64,000 nt of DNA from Kosakonia sp. SMBL-WEM22 (GCF_014490785.1 NZ_CP051488.1:2914001-2978000), one strand, 5' to 3'; positions 8,983 through 18,423 are shown, counted from the first letter of the stretch. Translations and numbers: made by a program. Notes: generated from the sequence alone by a model not told the origin.

Positions 8983-10716
8983 GTGAATATTCAGGCACTT
9001 CTCTCAGAAAAAGTCAGTCAGGCCATGATTGCGGCAGGCGCCCCCGCAGAGTGCGAAGCGCAGGTGCGGCAGTCAGCAAAAGTTCAGTTTGGCGACTATC
9101 AGGCTAACGGCGTGATGGCAGTTGCAAAAAAACTGGGCATGGCCCCGCGACAACTCGCTGAGCAAGTTCTGACTCACCTCTCCCTCGACGGTATCGCCCA
9201 GAAAGTGGAGATCGCAGGCCCTGGCTTTATTAATATTTTCCTCGCGCCGGAGTTTCTCGCAGAGCACGTCGACCAGGCGCTGAAATCTGACCGTCTTGGC
9301 GTCTCGGTTCCAGAGCCGCAAACCATCGTCGTCGACTACTCCGCGCCGAACGTGGCGAAAGAGATGCACGTCGGCCACCTGCGTTCCACCATCATTGGCG
9401 ACGCCGCCGTGCGTACCCTGGAGTTCCTCGGTCACAATGTGATCCGCGCGAACCATGTCGGCGACTGGGGCACCCAGTTCGGCATGTTGATCGCCTTCCT
9501 CGAGCTTAAGCAGCAGGAGAACGCGGGCGAGATGGCGCTGGCGGATCTGGAAGGGTTCTACCGCGAAGCGAAGAAGCACTACGACGGAGATGCGGCCTTT
9601 GCCGAGCGCGCACGCAGCTATGTGGTTAAGCTGCAGGGTGGCGATGAGTACTGCCGCGAGATGTGGCGCAAGCTGGTTGATATCACCATGAGCCAGAACC
9701 AGCAAGCCTATGAGCGCCTGAACGTTACCCTGACGCGCAAAGACGTAATGGGTGAAAGCCTCTATAACCCAATGCTGCCGGGCATCGTCGCCGATCTGAA
9801 AGCCAAAGGGCTGGCGGTCGAGAGCGAAGGCGCCACCGTGGTCTTCCTTGACGAATACAAAAACAAAGAGGGCGAACCGATGGGCGTCATCATCCAGAAG
9901 AAGGATGGCGGCTACCTCTACACCACCACGGATATCGCCTGCGCGAAGTACCGTTATGAAACCCTGCATGCCGATCGCGTGCTCTACTACATCGACTCCC
10001 GTCAGCATCAGCATCTGATGCAGGCGTGGACCATCGTGCGGAAAGCAGGGTACGTGCCGGCGTCGGTGCCGCTGGAGCACCATATGTTCGGCATGATGCT
10101 GGGCAAAGATGGCAAACCGTTCAAAACCCGCGCGGGCGGTACGGTAAAACTCTCTGACCTGCTGGACGAAGCGCTGGAGCGCGCCCGCCGCCTGGTAGCG
10201 GAGAAGAACCCGGAAATGCCGGCAGACGAGCTGGAGAAGCTGGCGAATGCGGTGGGTATTGGCGCGGTAAAATATGCCGATCTCTCGAAAAACCGCACCA
10301 CCGATTATGTCTTCGACTGGGACAACATGCTGGCGTTTGAAGGTAACACCGCACCCTATATGCAGTACGCTTACACCCGCGTGCTGTCGGTGTTCCGCAA
10401 AGCGGGCATTGAAGAGAAGGTGCTTGAAAACGCGCAGGTGGCGATCCGCGAAGATCGCGAAGCGCAGCTGGCCGCGCGTCTGCTGCAGTTCGAAGAGACC
10501 CTGAGCGTGGTTGCCCGCGAAGGCACGCCGCACGTGATGTGCGCCTACCTCTATGATGTCGCGGGCCTCTTCTCCGGCTTTTACGAGCACTGCCCGATCC
10601 TCACCGCCGAAAGCGAAGAGATCCGCCTGAGCCGCCTGAAGCTGGCGCTGCTTACCTCGAAAACCCTGAAGCTGGGTCTGGAGACGCTGGGCATCGAAAC
10701 CGTCGAGCGTATGTAA
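8983..10716 (+). CDS. argS: Arginyl-tRNA synthetase
   Basis: Class Ia synthetase of 577 residues that charges tRNA-Arg. The HIGH-like motif appears as HVGH in SAPNVAKEMHVGHLRST around residues 122-135. The KMSKS loop is degenerate, as in other bacterial ArgRS enzymes (FKTRAGGTVKLSD). The N-terminal Add1 domain and the C-terminal DALR anticodon-binding helices (TAPYMQYAYTRVLSVFR) are present. The start is GTG at 8983, giving MNIQALLSEKV, as in E. coli. A long open frame antisense to this gene is a composition shadow. Confidence 0.97.
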   Translation: MNIQALLSEKVSQAMIAAGAPAECEAQVRQSAKVQFGDYQANGVMAVAKKLGMAPRQLAEQVLTHLSLDGIAQKVEIAGPGFINIFLAPEFLAEHVDQALKSDRLGVSVPEPQTIVVDYSAPNVAKEMHVGHLRSTIIGDAAVRTLEFLGHNVIRANHVGDWGTQFGMLIAFLELKQQENAGEMALADLEGFYREAKKHYDGDAAFAERARSYVVKLQGGDEYCREMWRKLVDITMSQNQQAYERLNVTLTRKDVMGESLYNPMLPGIVADLKAKGLAVESEGATVVFLDEYKNKEGEPMGVIIQKKDGGYLYTTTDIACAKYRYETLHADRVLYYIDSRQHQHLMQAWTIVRKAGYVPASVPLEHHMFGMMLGKDGKPFKTRAGGTVKLSDLLDEALERARRLVAEKNPEMPADELEKLANAVGIGAVKYADLSKNRTTDYVFDWDNMLAFEGNTAPYMQYAYTRVLSVFRKAGIEEKVLENAQVAIREDREAQLAARLLQFEETLSVVAREGTPHVMCAYLYDVAGLFSGFYEHCPILTAESEEIRLSRLKLALLTSKTLKLGLETLGIETVERM

Positions 10717-10727
10717 CTGCTATCCCG

Positions 10728-10824
10728 TTGCCTGATGGCGCTTCGCTTATCAGGCCTACGTTTTACCCTGCCATTATTAACGTGTAGGCCGGATAAGGCG
10801 TTAGCCGCCATCCGGCGTCAGGTT
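10728..10824. repeat. REP/BIME element after argS
   Basis: Two opposed REP-type palindromic units. The first is GCCTGATGGCGC...ATCAGGCCTACG at about 10730-10760. The second is TAGGCCGGATAAGGCG...CGCCATCCGGC at about 10784-10817. These extragenic palindromes sit in the 3' untranslated region and can stabilise upstream mRNA or bind gyrase/IHF (known of the class). Confidence 0.85.
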
Positions 10825-10870
10825 GCGCAGAGTGGCTGGTGATGGATAACATCTCCAACACTATCCATAC

Positions 10871-10904
10871 AAAAAACCCCGGTTTCCCGGGGTTTTCTTT
10901 TTCA
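10871..10904. terminator. Bidirectional rho-independent terminator between argS and the GH105 gene
   Basis: Stem AACCCCGG / CCGGGGTT with A-run on one side and TTTTCTTTTT on the other, so it can end both argS (plus) and the convergent GH105 gene (minus). Confidence 0.9.
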
Positions 10905-10910
10905 TCGCAC

Positions 10911-12050
10911 TCAAAAATATTTGCGCAGATACTCAGTCAAACAGAGCATCGCCATTGCCTGGCCATAGGGCATGGAAGTTAACGGGATCTGGCGGTAAAA
11001 CTCAAGGTTGCTGCCCATCCCTGTGCCGAACGAAACCTGCAACAGCTCCCCTTCCGGCGAGATATTTTCAACAATCGCTTTCACTGCCCGCTCGGCGACC
11101 GGGGCGTAATCGGCGCTGATATACCGCTTGCGTAACGCCTTGAGCATGCCATAAGCAAACCCGGCGGTGGCGGAGGCTTCCAGATAAGAGTTGGGATCGT
11201 CCAGCAGCGTATGCCACAGCCCGCTCTGATGCTGGCATTTTGCCAGCGCCGCAATCTGCGCGTTCAGCACCTGCACCAGATAACGGCGCACGGCGTTATT
11301 CTCCGGCAGATCTACCAGCTCCAGAAAATCGGGGATCACAATCGTCAGCCAACTGTTACCGCGCGCCCAGCGGGCTTTCGCAAAGTTGTGCATCCCTTCA
11401 TAACTCCAGCCGTGGAACCACAGCCCTGTTTCACGATCCATCAGATTTTGCACATGCAGCAGGAACTGATAGACCGCCTCTTCCACATACTCCGGCTTGT
11501 TGAGCAGTTTGCCAATCTTCGCCAGCGGCAGCACCGTCATCATCAGCGTGTCGTCCCACATCTGCTGGTGGTTCTCCTCCGCCAGCGTGATGTGCTGCAT
11601 GCCGCCGTGATCGGTGCGCGGCATCTCACTCATTGCCCACTCCGCCCAGCTCTCCAGCCAGGGGAGAAACGCCGGATTACGCGTCTCTTCATAGCGGTAC
11701 GCCAGCGTCAGGAACGGCGCCATGGTATTGACGTTCTTGGTGGTCGCCCCTTCAGCAAAGCGATCGGCAAACCAGCTATCAATCACGCCAAGAATGTCTT
11801 CATCGCCGGTCTGGCGATAATACTGATACATCCCATACAGACCGACGCCGTGCGTCCACTCCCATCCGGCCCAGCCTTTAGTGTCAATCACACGACCATC
11901 GTCGAGACGGAGTAAAAATTCGCCGCTATCATCCTGAATGTTGACGAGATTGTGCGTCACTTTGCGGATCAGCGCTTTCAGTTCATCACGGGCGATAAAA
12001 CGCTCTGGCTGACGCAGTAACGGGCTCTGTTTGACAGGCCAAACCTTCAT
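10911..12050 (-). CDS. GH105 unsaturated rhamnogalacturonyl hydrolase-like protein
   Basis: A 379-residue cytoplasmic (no signal peptide) protein of the YteR/YesR type, glycoside hydrolase family 105. These (alpha/alpha)6-barrel enzymes cleave the unsaturated galacturonyl residue off rhamnogalacturonan disaccharides made by pectin lyases. Family segments seen are GWEWTHGVGLYGMYQYY (residues 63-79), MAPFLTLAYRYEETRNP, QMWDDTLMMTVLPLAKIG with the likely catalytic Asp167, GLWFHGWSY, and ARGNSWLTIVIPDFLE. The partner upstream is a GPH-type symporter ten bases away, so uptake and hydrolysis are one unit. The pair is absent at this spot in E. coli. Confidence 0.88.
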   Translation of the reverse strand: MKVWPVKQSPLLRQPERFIARDELKALIRKVTHNLVNIQDDSGEFLLRLDDGRVIDTKGWAGWEWTHGVGLYGMYQYYRQTGDEDILGVIDSWFADRFAEGATTKNVNTMAPFLTLAYRYEETRNPAFLPWLESWAEWAMSEMPRTDHGGMQHITLAEENHQQMWDDTLMMTVLPLAKIGKLLNKPEYVEEAVYQFLLHVQNLMDRETGLWFHGWSYEGMHNFAKARWARGNSWLTIVIPDFLELVDLPENNAVRRYLVQVLNAQIAALAKCQHQSGLWHTLLDDPNSYLEASATAGFAYGMLKALRKRYISADYAPVAERAVKAIVENISPEGELLQVSFGTGMGSNLEFYRQIPLTSMPYGQAMAMLCLTEYLRKYF

Positions 12051-12060
12051 AATATTAACC

Positions 12061-13635
12061 TCAATTATAAGTCGATTTCAGATGCGCCTCTTTCAGCGTG
12101 GGCGCAGCCGGTTTATTGCGATTCAGGAAACCAATGTTGTTATTGCCCCACAGGGACTCATAGGGCATCCCCGCCAGCATCTCGACCGTTTCGCGCGCTT
12201 CTGGCGTGATATTCTCCGGCATGGCGCGGCCGTTCTGGCGCATTTTTGCCGTCTCTGCACGCAGTACGCTGTGAGTTTTCAGATTGAGTTTAAAGCGCAG
12301 GGAGACGAGGAAGCCGCAGCAGAGCACGGCGACGGTGCCGAAACACATGACCATCAAAATGGTGTGGCTCACTTCCGGCAGCTGCGTTTTCTGTCCTGAG
12401 ACAAAACCGGAGGCTTGCATCACGATCCCAACCAACATCACTGCACCCGCCTGGGATGCTTTGCGGGTCAGGGTCATGATCCCGGCGAAGATCCCTTCGC
12501 GGCGCTGGCCGGTGACCACTTCATCAATATCGGCAATATAGGTGTAGGTATTCCACGGTACATAGTTGATGCCGCCGCGCCCCAGACCCGCCACCGCAGA
12601 GATCAGTAACAGCAGCGAATAGACATCGCTCAAGCCCGCGTAGTAGAGCACCGCGTAAGAGATCGCACTGAGGCCAAACAGCACCACTACCATGCGGTAG
12701 GAGGGAGCCGGTCCGAAGCGGATACAGAGGGGGATCATGGCGATAACGGCGATGAACTGGAAAATCGCCATCGTGCCCAGCAGGTTCGAGGCCAGTGACG
12801 CCTCCTGCATCAGCACAAACACCACGTAGTAGGTGAAGACGGCGTTAAACACATCCTGGGCAATATAGCCGCCAAGGTACATGCCAAGATGCTGGCGGAA
12901 AATCTTTATGCGCAGCGTCGAGCTGAGTTCCACCACCAGGCGGCGCAGGCTCTGCCCGAGGGATAGACTTTTTTTCTCCTCTTCGGCACGCAGGGCCGCT
13001 TCTGTCCACTCCTCACGCGGACGCTCCCAGGTAAAGATCCAGACCAGGGTCAGCATAATGGCGCACAGCACCGAGAAGACCAGGCTGGCATAGAAGAAGG
13101 AGACGGCGTTATCTTTGCCGAAGTGCGTCAGCAGTACGCCGGGCAGGAACGAGGCGAGGATCGCCGACATCTGCGCCATAGAGATGCGCGCGCCGGAAAA
13201 CTTGGTTTTCTGTTTGAAATCATCAGTCATCTCCGGCACCAGCGTCTCATACGGCACCAGGATCATGGTGTAGACCACATCAAACAGCAGATAGGTAAGC
13301 AGGTAGTACCAGAAGCTCATATCCCCGACCCACATTATCGAGTAGCTGAAGACGCAGGGAATTCCGAGCAGAATAAAGAACTTACGCCGTCCGAAGCGCT
13401 TGCCTAAACGAGTCGAACCGAAGTTATCGGTAAGAAAGCCCATCAGCGGGCTGACCACCGCATCCAGCACCCTCGCGGCGGCGAAGATAAAGGTCGCTTC
13501 AATCGGCGTCAGGCCGCAAAAGGTGGTGTAGAAGTAGAGTAACCATGCGGCGGTAAGTGCTGTCGTGCCCGCACCCAGAAAATCGCCTGACCCGTAGGCC
13601 AGGTAATTAGCCAATCCAATTTTTCGTGTTTTCAT
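12061..13635 (-). CDS. GPH-family (MelB-like) oligosaccharide:cation symporter, probably for rhamnogalacturonides
   Basis: A 524-residue, roughly 12-helix transporter of the glycoside-pentoside-hexuronide:cation symporter family. The family pattern is seen in LANYLAYGSGDFLGAGTTAL at the start, DAVVSPLMGFLTDNF (the motif after helix 2, with Asp residues known in MelB for cation coupling) and LGKRFGRRKFF. I choose ATG 13635 over a TTG three codons earlier. Its close pairing with a GH105 gene suggests it imports unsaturated rhamnogalacturonides, like RhiT of Dickeya (inference). Confidence 0.85.
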   Translation of the reverse strand: MKTRKIGLANYLAYGSGDFLGAGTTALTAAWLLYFYTTFCGLTPIEATFIFAAARVLDAVVSPLMGFLTDNFGSTRLGKRFGRRKFFILLGIPCVFSYSIMWVGDMSFWYYLLTYLLFDVVYTMILVPYETLVPEMTDDFKQKTKFSGARISMAQMSAILASFLPGVLLTHFGKDNAVSFFYASLVFSVLCAIMLTLVWIFTWERPREEWTEAALRAEEEKKSLSLGQSLRRLVVELSSTLRIKIFRQHLGMYLGGYIAQDVFNAVFTYYVVFVLMQEASLASNLLGTMAIFQFIAVIAMIPLCIRFGPAPSYRMVVVLFGLSAISYAVLYYAGLSDVYSLLLLISAVAGLGRGGINYVPWNTYTYIADIDEVVTGQRREGIFAGIMTLTRKASQAGAVMLVGIVMQASGFVSGQKTQLPEVSHTILMVMCFGTVAVLCCGFLVSLRFKLNLKTHSVLRAETAKMRQNGRAMPENITPEARETVEMLAGMPYESLWGNNNIGFLNRNKPAAPTLKEAHLKSTYN

Positions 13636-13860
13636 TGCCGTCAACCCTGTTCATTTTGGGGGACCTTTGACGATCCGGCTGAGTCAAAGGAATTTCTTAC
13701 ACGGCTAAAGTAAGGGGATGCGCAGTGGGAAACCTTTCTGTTTCTGCCATCAACATGCGTCATCTGGCAAAAATGCAAAGAGTGCCAATACTCGCTTCAC
13801 TGATTTATAAAACAGCGTTTCTTTTGCTTCAAAAGGAGAGGTCAAAATTGCGGAGCGGAT
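13636..13860 (-). promoter_or_regulatory. Leader of the rhamnogalacturonide operon with a KdgR-like box
   Basis: Non-coding stretch upstream of the symporter. On the minus strand, GAAACGCTGTTTTA at 13808-13821 resembles the pectinolysis repressor KdgR operator core (GAAAC-N3-GTTTCA) with one mismatch. No convincing sigma-70 promoter was pinned down. The operator call is tentative. Confidence 0.35.
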
Positions 13861-13888
13861 AGCAAAATCCCGCGCGAATGGCGGGATT
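13861..13888 (-). terminator. Rho-independent terminator after flhE
   Basis: Inverted repeat AATCCCGC / GCGGGATT followed on the minus strand by TTTGCTAT. It lies 39 bases after the flhE stop and ends the flhBAE transcript before the inserted rhamnogalacturonide operon. Confidence 0.7.
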
Positions 13889-13926
13889 GTCGGTGAAATA
13901 ACAGGCTAACTGATTGAGTTTGCTGG

Positions 13927-14340
13927 TCAGGGCTGCGCCGGAGGACGACGGTAATTGACGATCACCTGGTTGCTGCGCACCGTCAGCGCGGGCCATAAGC
14001 GCCCGCCGCCCGGCACTTCCCAGACATAGCGCAGCGGCTCAAGCGCCGGAACACCGTTAAACGCACGGGTAGTGCCGCTCTGGCCATCCAGCGCAACGCA
14101 GCGCGCCTGTGAACAGAGGCGCACAATCAGACCGGCAGGCGTCGGGCCATTCAGCTCGTAACGCCAGGAGACATCGGTCATCAGCCCGCTAACCGGCCCG
14201 GTCGGGCCGAGCTGCGATGAGGAGGCAACCACGCCGCGGTTGGCGAGCGTGATACCGATACTGCTCGCCTGCCAGGTGCCCTCACCCATGGCATGCGCGA
14301 GCACCGGCAGCGTCAACAGCAGTAGAGCGAGCTTGCGCAT
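13927..14340 (-). CDS. flhE: FlhE, periplasmic flagellar accessory protein
   Basis: A 137-residue secreted protein. The signal peptide MRKLALLLLTLPVLAHA has a cleavage site after AHA. FlhE is periplasmic and limits proton leakage through the flagellar export apparatus; it is not essential for flagella. Two Cys residues in VRLCSQARCVALDG probably form a disulfide. The ATG overlaps the flhA stop, as expected for the last gene of flhBAE. It is slightly longer than E. coli FlhE (130 residues). Confidence 0.92.
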   Translation of the reverse strand: MRKLALLLLTLPVLAHAMGEGTWQASSIGITLANRGVVASSSQLGPTGPVSGLMTDVSWRYELNGPTPAGLIVRLCSQARCVALDGQSGTTRAFNGVPALEPLRYVWEVPGGGRLWPALTVRSNQVIVNYRRPPAQP

Positions 14341-16418
14341 TATTTGCCTCCAATGGTTGCAGTCATACGGATGCTGCGGTTGTCGGACATCTCCATATTC
14401 GACAGCACCACCAGCTGCGGTAGGCTGCGGCGCAGGAAGCGGGCCAGCAGCGGACGCAGGGCATGGTTGACCAGCAGCACCGGCGGCGCGCCGAGCATCT
14501 CCTGGCGGGAGAGCGCTTCCTGCGTCTGCTCCAGCAGGCGATCTGCCAGACCCGGCTCGAGGCCGCCACCGCCCTGCAGGGCTTGTAACAACAGGCGCTC
14601 AAGCGGCGTATCAAGACCAATCACCTGCACTTCACCGGTGCCCGGGAACCACTGCTGGGTAATGGCGCGGCCTAAGGCCACACGCACCACGGCTGTAAGT
14701 TCGTGCGGATCGTTCTGCAGCGGCGCATGTTCGGCCAGGGTTTCCAGAATAGTGCGCATATCGCGGATCGGCACGCGCTCTGCCAGCAGGTTTTGCAACA
14801 CTTTATGCAGCGTCGTCAGCGTCACGACGCCCGGAACCAGATCTTCGGTCAGCTTCGGCATCTCCTGGCTGACGCGGTCAAGCAGCTGTTGCGCTTCCTG
14901 CCGGCCAAACAGCTCAGGTGCGTACTGCCCAATTAAATGGTTAAGGTGGGTCGCCACCACAGTGCTTGCTTCTACCACTGTAAAGCCCTGGATCTGGGCC
15001 TGCTCTTTCAGGGCACTCTCAATCCAGATTGCCGCAAGGCCAAAAGCGGGATCAACGGTCGCTTCGCCCGGCAGCGATCCCGCTGCCGTACCAGGGTTAA
15101 TCGCCAGCCAGCGGCCCGGATAGGCTTCGCCACTGCCGATTTCCACCCCTTTCATCAGAATACGGTAGCGCGCGGGCGGCAGATCCATATTGTCGCGGAT
15201 ATGCACCACCGGCGGCAGGAAGCCCATATCCTGTGCAAATTTCTTACGGATACTGCGGATACGGCCAAGCAGTTCGCCATCCTGCTGGAAATCGACCATC
15301 GGGATCAGGCGGTAGCCCACTTCCATCCCAAGATTATCTTCCAGCTGCACGTCATTCCAGGTGGCTTCCACCGCCTGGGTGTTCTCCGGCATCTTAACCG
15401 GCGCGGCTTCCAGCGGCGCTTTCTGCTCTTTGCCACGCAGCCACCAGGCAAGCCCCAGCAGCGCGGCAGTAAAGAGCAGGAAGACGAAGTTTGGCATGCC
15501 CGGCACCATCCCGAGCAGACCGAGTACGCCGGCGCTCAGCATCATAACGCGCGGGTTGCTGAAGAGCTGCCCCACCATCTGCTGACCAACGTCCTGATCG
15601 GTGCTGACGCGGGTGACGATAACGCCCGCAGCGGTAGAGATCACCAGCGCCGGGATCTGTGCGACCAGGCCATCACCGATGGTCAACAGGGTATAGGTAG
15701 ACCCCGCATCGCCCATCGACATGCCGTGCTGAATGACACCGACCATCAGGCCGCCGATGACGTTGATCACCATGATCAAAATCCCGGCGACGGCATCGCC
15801 GCGCACGAACTTACTCGCACCGTCCATGGAGCCGTAGAAATCCGCCTCCTGGGTCACTTCGCTACGACGGCGCTTGGCTTCATCTTCGCCGATAATCCCG
15901 GCGTTGAGGTCGGCGTCGATCGCCATCTGTTTACCCGGCATCCCGTCGAGCACGAAACGCGCGCCCACTTCGGCGATACGCCCGGCACCCTTGGTGATAA
16001 CCATGAAGTTGATGATCACGAGGATGATAAAGACCACGATACCGATGGCGAAGTTACCGCCAACAAGGAAGTGGCCGAAGGCTTCCACCACGCGGCCTGC
16101 CGCCGCACCACCGGTATGCCCTTCCATCAGGATGATACGGGTTGACGCGACGTTCAGCGCCAGACGCAGCAGCGTGGTAAAGAGCAGAATGGTCGGGAAG
16201 GCAGCGAATTCAAGCGTGCGCTGGGTGAACATCGCCACCAGCAGCACCATGATCGACAGCGCAATGTTAAAGGTAAACAGCAGGTCGAGGACAAACGCCG
16301 GCAGCGGCAGCACCATCATCGACAGGATAAGCAAAATGAGCACCGGCCCGGCGAGCACTTGCCACTGGGTCGATTTCAGATTGTTCGGCAGACGCAGCAT
16401 TGCCACCAGATTAGCCAT
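14340..16418 (-). CDS. flhA: FlhA, flagellar type III export gate protein
   Basis: A 692-residue FHIPEP-family membrane protein, the central ring of the flagellar type III export gate. About eight transmembrane helices fill residues 1-320. The conserved cytoplasmic loop AIDADLNAGIIGEDEAKRRR contains the Asp implicated in proton-driven export. The C-terminal cytoplasmic half binds chaperone-substrate complexes. It overlaps flhB (upstream) by eight bases and flhE (downstream) by one, a tightly coupled operon. Confidence 0.97.
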   Translation of the reverse strand: MANLVAMLRLPNNLKSTQWQVLAGPVLILLILSMMVLPLPAFVLDLLFTFNIALSIMVLLVAMFTQRTLEFAAFPTILLFTTLLRLALNVASTRIILMEGHTGGAAAGRVVEAFGHFLVGGNFAIGIVVFIILVIINFMVITKGAGRIAEVGARFVLDGMPGKQMAIDADLNAGIIGEDEAKRRRSEVTQEADFYGSMDGASKFVRGDAVAGILIMVINVIGGLMVGVIQHGMSMGDAGSTYTLLTIGDGLVAQIPALVISTAAGVIVTRVSTDQDVGQQMVGQLFSNPRVMMLSAGVLGLLGMVPGMPNFVFLLFTAALLGLAWWLRGKEQKAPLEAAPVKMPENTQAVEATWNDVQLEDNLGMEVGYRLIPMVDFQQDGELLGRIRSIRKKFAQDMGFLPPVVHIRDNMDLPPARYRILMKGVEIGSGEAYPGRWLAINPGTAAGSLPGEATVDPAFGLAAIWIESALKEQAQIQGFTVVEASTVVATHLNHLIGQYAPELFGRQEAQQLLDRVSQEMPKLTEDLVPGVVTLTTLHKVLQNLLAERVPIRDMRTILETLAEHAPLQNDPHELTAVVRVALGRAITQQWFPGTGEVQVIGLDTPLERLLLQALQGGGGLEPGLADRLLEQTQEALSRQEMLGAPPVLLVNHALRPLLARFLRRSLPQLVVLSNMEMSDNRSIRMTATIGGK

Positions 16419-17562
16419 CAGTGTCCTTCTCTTTCAAAAAGTCCAGCGCCTCTGGCACCGGGAGATTCTCAGGTTTAACAGGTCGTTGTCCGCCGGACAG
16501 ACGCCAGCGTTTCAACTGCCATACCCATGCCAGCACTTCGGCAACTGCCGCATAGAGCTGGCCCGGGATTTGCTGACCAATTTCAGCATGACGATAGAGC
16601 GCGCGCGCCAGCGGCGGCGCTTCCAGAATCGGCACGCGGTTTTCGCTGCCCAGCTCGCGTATTCGCAGCGCCACGGCTCCCGCGCCTTTAGCGACCACTT
16701 TCGGCGCGCTCATCTTGTTCTCGTCATACTGCAGCGCCACAGAGTAGTGGGTCGGGTTAGTGACAATCACATCCGCTTTCGGCACGTCCGCCATCATGCG
16801 ACGGCGGGCGGCGGAGCGCTGCATCTGGCGAATACGCCCCTTCACATGCGGGTCGCCTTCGCTCTGTTTAAATTCGTCACGAATATCCTGGCGTGACATA
16901 CGCAATTTTTTGATGTGGCTGTAGATCTGCCAGAAGACATCAAAGCCGACCATCGGGATGATGCTCAGCGAAACCAGCAGTGCGCAAAGCCCGGCAAGGT
17001 TCATGGCGCTGGCCATCGCCGTCAGCGGCGATTCACTCATCAGACGCATCATGTCCGGCCAGTGATGCCAGAGAAACAGGCCGGCAACGCTGCCCATCAG
17101 CAGCGCTTTCATCAAGGCTTTTACCAGCTCCGCGCCGACCTGGGCGGAGAAGAGACGTCCAATGCCGCTAATCGGGTTGAGCTTAGAGAACTTAAACGCC
17201 AGCGATTTGGTGCTGAACACCAGCCCGCCGAGCAGCACCGGTGCCACCAGCGCGATAATCACCACGCCCACCAGCAGTGGCAGCATGCCAATTAGCGCCG
17301 TCTTCAGCATCATGATGATTTGACCGAGGATCAGATTCTGGTCGTTAATAATCTTGTGATCGAAGCGTAACCCGGAGGAGAGCACCATTGAGAGACGGTG
17401 ACCAAATGACGCGCCGCCAAACCAGAGAATGCAGACGCCGCCCAGCATGATCATTACTGAGGTCAGCTCTTTGGATCGCGGGATCTGCCCCTCTTCTCGC
17501 GCCTTTTGCAGTCGTTGCGCGGTGGGCGATTCTGTTTTGTCGTCGTTATCTTCCGAGGCCAC
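16411..17562 (-). CDS. flhB: FlhB, export gate substrate-specificity switch
   Basis: A 383-residue membrane protein that switches flagellar export from rod/hook to filament substrates by autocleavage. The cleavage motif NPTH appears in VTNPTHYSVAL, near residue 267. Four hydrophobic helices occupy about residues 30-210. I start at the GTG at 17562, giving MASEDNDDKTESPT, which fits the family N-terminus (KTE.PT..R...AR.EGQIPRS); a TTG two codons upstream is the alternative. The C-terminal tail after the cleavage domain ends LPVPEALDFLKEKDTDG. Confidence 0.95.
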   Translation of the reverse strand: MASEDNDDKTESPTAQRLQKAREEGQIPRSKELTSVMIMLGGVCILWFGGASFGHRLSMVLSSGLRFDHKIINDQNLILGQIIMMLKTALIGMLPLLVGVVIIALVAPVLLGGLVFSTKSLAFKFSKLNPISGIGRLFSAQVGAELVKALMKALLMGSVAGLFLWHHWPDMMRLMSESPLTAMASAMNLAGLCALLVSLSIIPMVGFDVFWQIYSHIKKLRMSRQDIRDEFKQSEGDPHVKGRIRQMQRSAARRRMMADVPKADVIVTNPTHYSVALQYDENKMSAPKVVAKGAGAVALRIRELGSENRVPILEAPPLARALYRHAEIGQQIPGQLYAAVAEVLAWVWQLKRWRLSGGQRPVKPENLPVPEALDFLKEKDTDG

Positions 17563-17715
17563 GTTCAACGTCCGGGGTTACAGGTGTGACGTCATATTGC
17601 CAGAGTCAAGCAGGTCTAATGGGCGGAGTAAGGCATAAAAAGAGGGGGTTTTCGCCTTTTGGGCAGGAATTATTCACGCGCAAGCCACGTAAAGAAGGGA
17701 AATAGAACTGTGATG

Positions 17716-17746
17716 AAAAAGCGGGAAGGCTCTCCTTCCCGCTTTT
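17716..17746 (-). terminator. Rho-independent terminator after cheZ
   Basis: Near-perfect hairpin AAAAAGCGGGAAGG / CCTTCCCGCTTTT just after the cheZ stop, separating the meche operon from flhBAE. Symmetric A/T runs would let it work in both directions. Confidence 0.88.
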
Positions 17747-17767
17747 AACGCCAGGGCTGATGCGAAA

Positions 17768-18412
17768 TCAGAAGCCGAGGCTGTCCAGCAGATCGTCCAC
17801 CTGATCCTGGCTTGCCACAACGCCCGCTTTGGTTACGTCGAGCTGTGGGCCATTGAGCAGGCTGTCGTTTTCACGTTTCGGACGCGCGGACTGCTCCGGC
17901 ATGTTCTCCAGCAGCACCATCAACAGCTGGCGCTCAATCTCCTGGATAACATCCATCATGCGCTTAATTACCTGACCGGTCAGATCCTGGAAATCCTGCG
18001 CCATCATGATGTCGAGCAGCTGGGCGTTAGTGAAGCTGGTGTGCCCTGGTACTTCTGCGAGGAACTGGCGCGTATCGGTCACCAGTTCACGGGCATCCGT
18101 CAGCTCGATCGGGTTTTCAAACCACTCATCCCAACGTTTGGTCAGCGCTTTCGAGCCTTTTTCCATCTCATCCTGGTGGGGCTGTGAGGCTTCAACGCTG
18201 TTCAGCGCGCGCTCTGCCGCCTGGGCGGTCATCTGCACCACATAGTCGAGACGGTCACGGGCATCCGGAATCGCTTCCGCTGCTTCAGCAATCGCCTGGT
18301 CAAGACCCAGTTCGCGCAGGCTGTCGCGCAGCATACGCGTCAGGCTACCAATGCGGGCAATGATCTCGCTGGGTGAATGCTCTTCCGTGGGTTTAATTGA
18401 AGGTTGCATCAT
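17768..18412 (-). CDS. cheZ: CheZ, CheY-P phosphatase
   Basis: A 214-residue helical phosphatase that removes phosphate from CheY-P. The catalytic segment QDFQDLTGQVIKRMMDVI is intact, with the Gln (147 in E. coli) that positions water and the acidic residue that contacts CheY. The C-terminal CheY-binding helix ends SQDQVDDLLDSLGF. It is the last gene of tar-cheRBYZ, 11 bases after cheY. Confidence 0.97.
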   Translation of the reverse strand: MMQPSIKPTEEHSPSEIIARIGSLTRMLRDSLRELGLDQAIAEAAEAIPDARDRLDYVVQMTAQAAERALNSVEASQPHQDEMEKGSKALTKRWDEWFENPIELTDARELVTDTRQFLAEVPGHTSFTNAQLLDIMMAQDFQDLTGQVIKRMMDVIQEIERQLLMVLLENMPEQSARPKRENDSLLNGPQLDVTKAGVVASQDQVDDLLDSLGF

Positions 18413-18423
18413 TTATCCAGTCC

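Noticed and set aside
9073..10590. 505-codon open frame antisense to argS
   Set aside because: It mirrors a highly conserved synthetase gene, has no family pattern, and reflects GC-biased codon use.
14937..16145. 402-codon open frame antisense to flhA
   Set aside because: His/Asp/Gln-rich nonsense composition typical of antisense frames; flhA is certain on the other strand.
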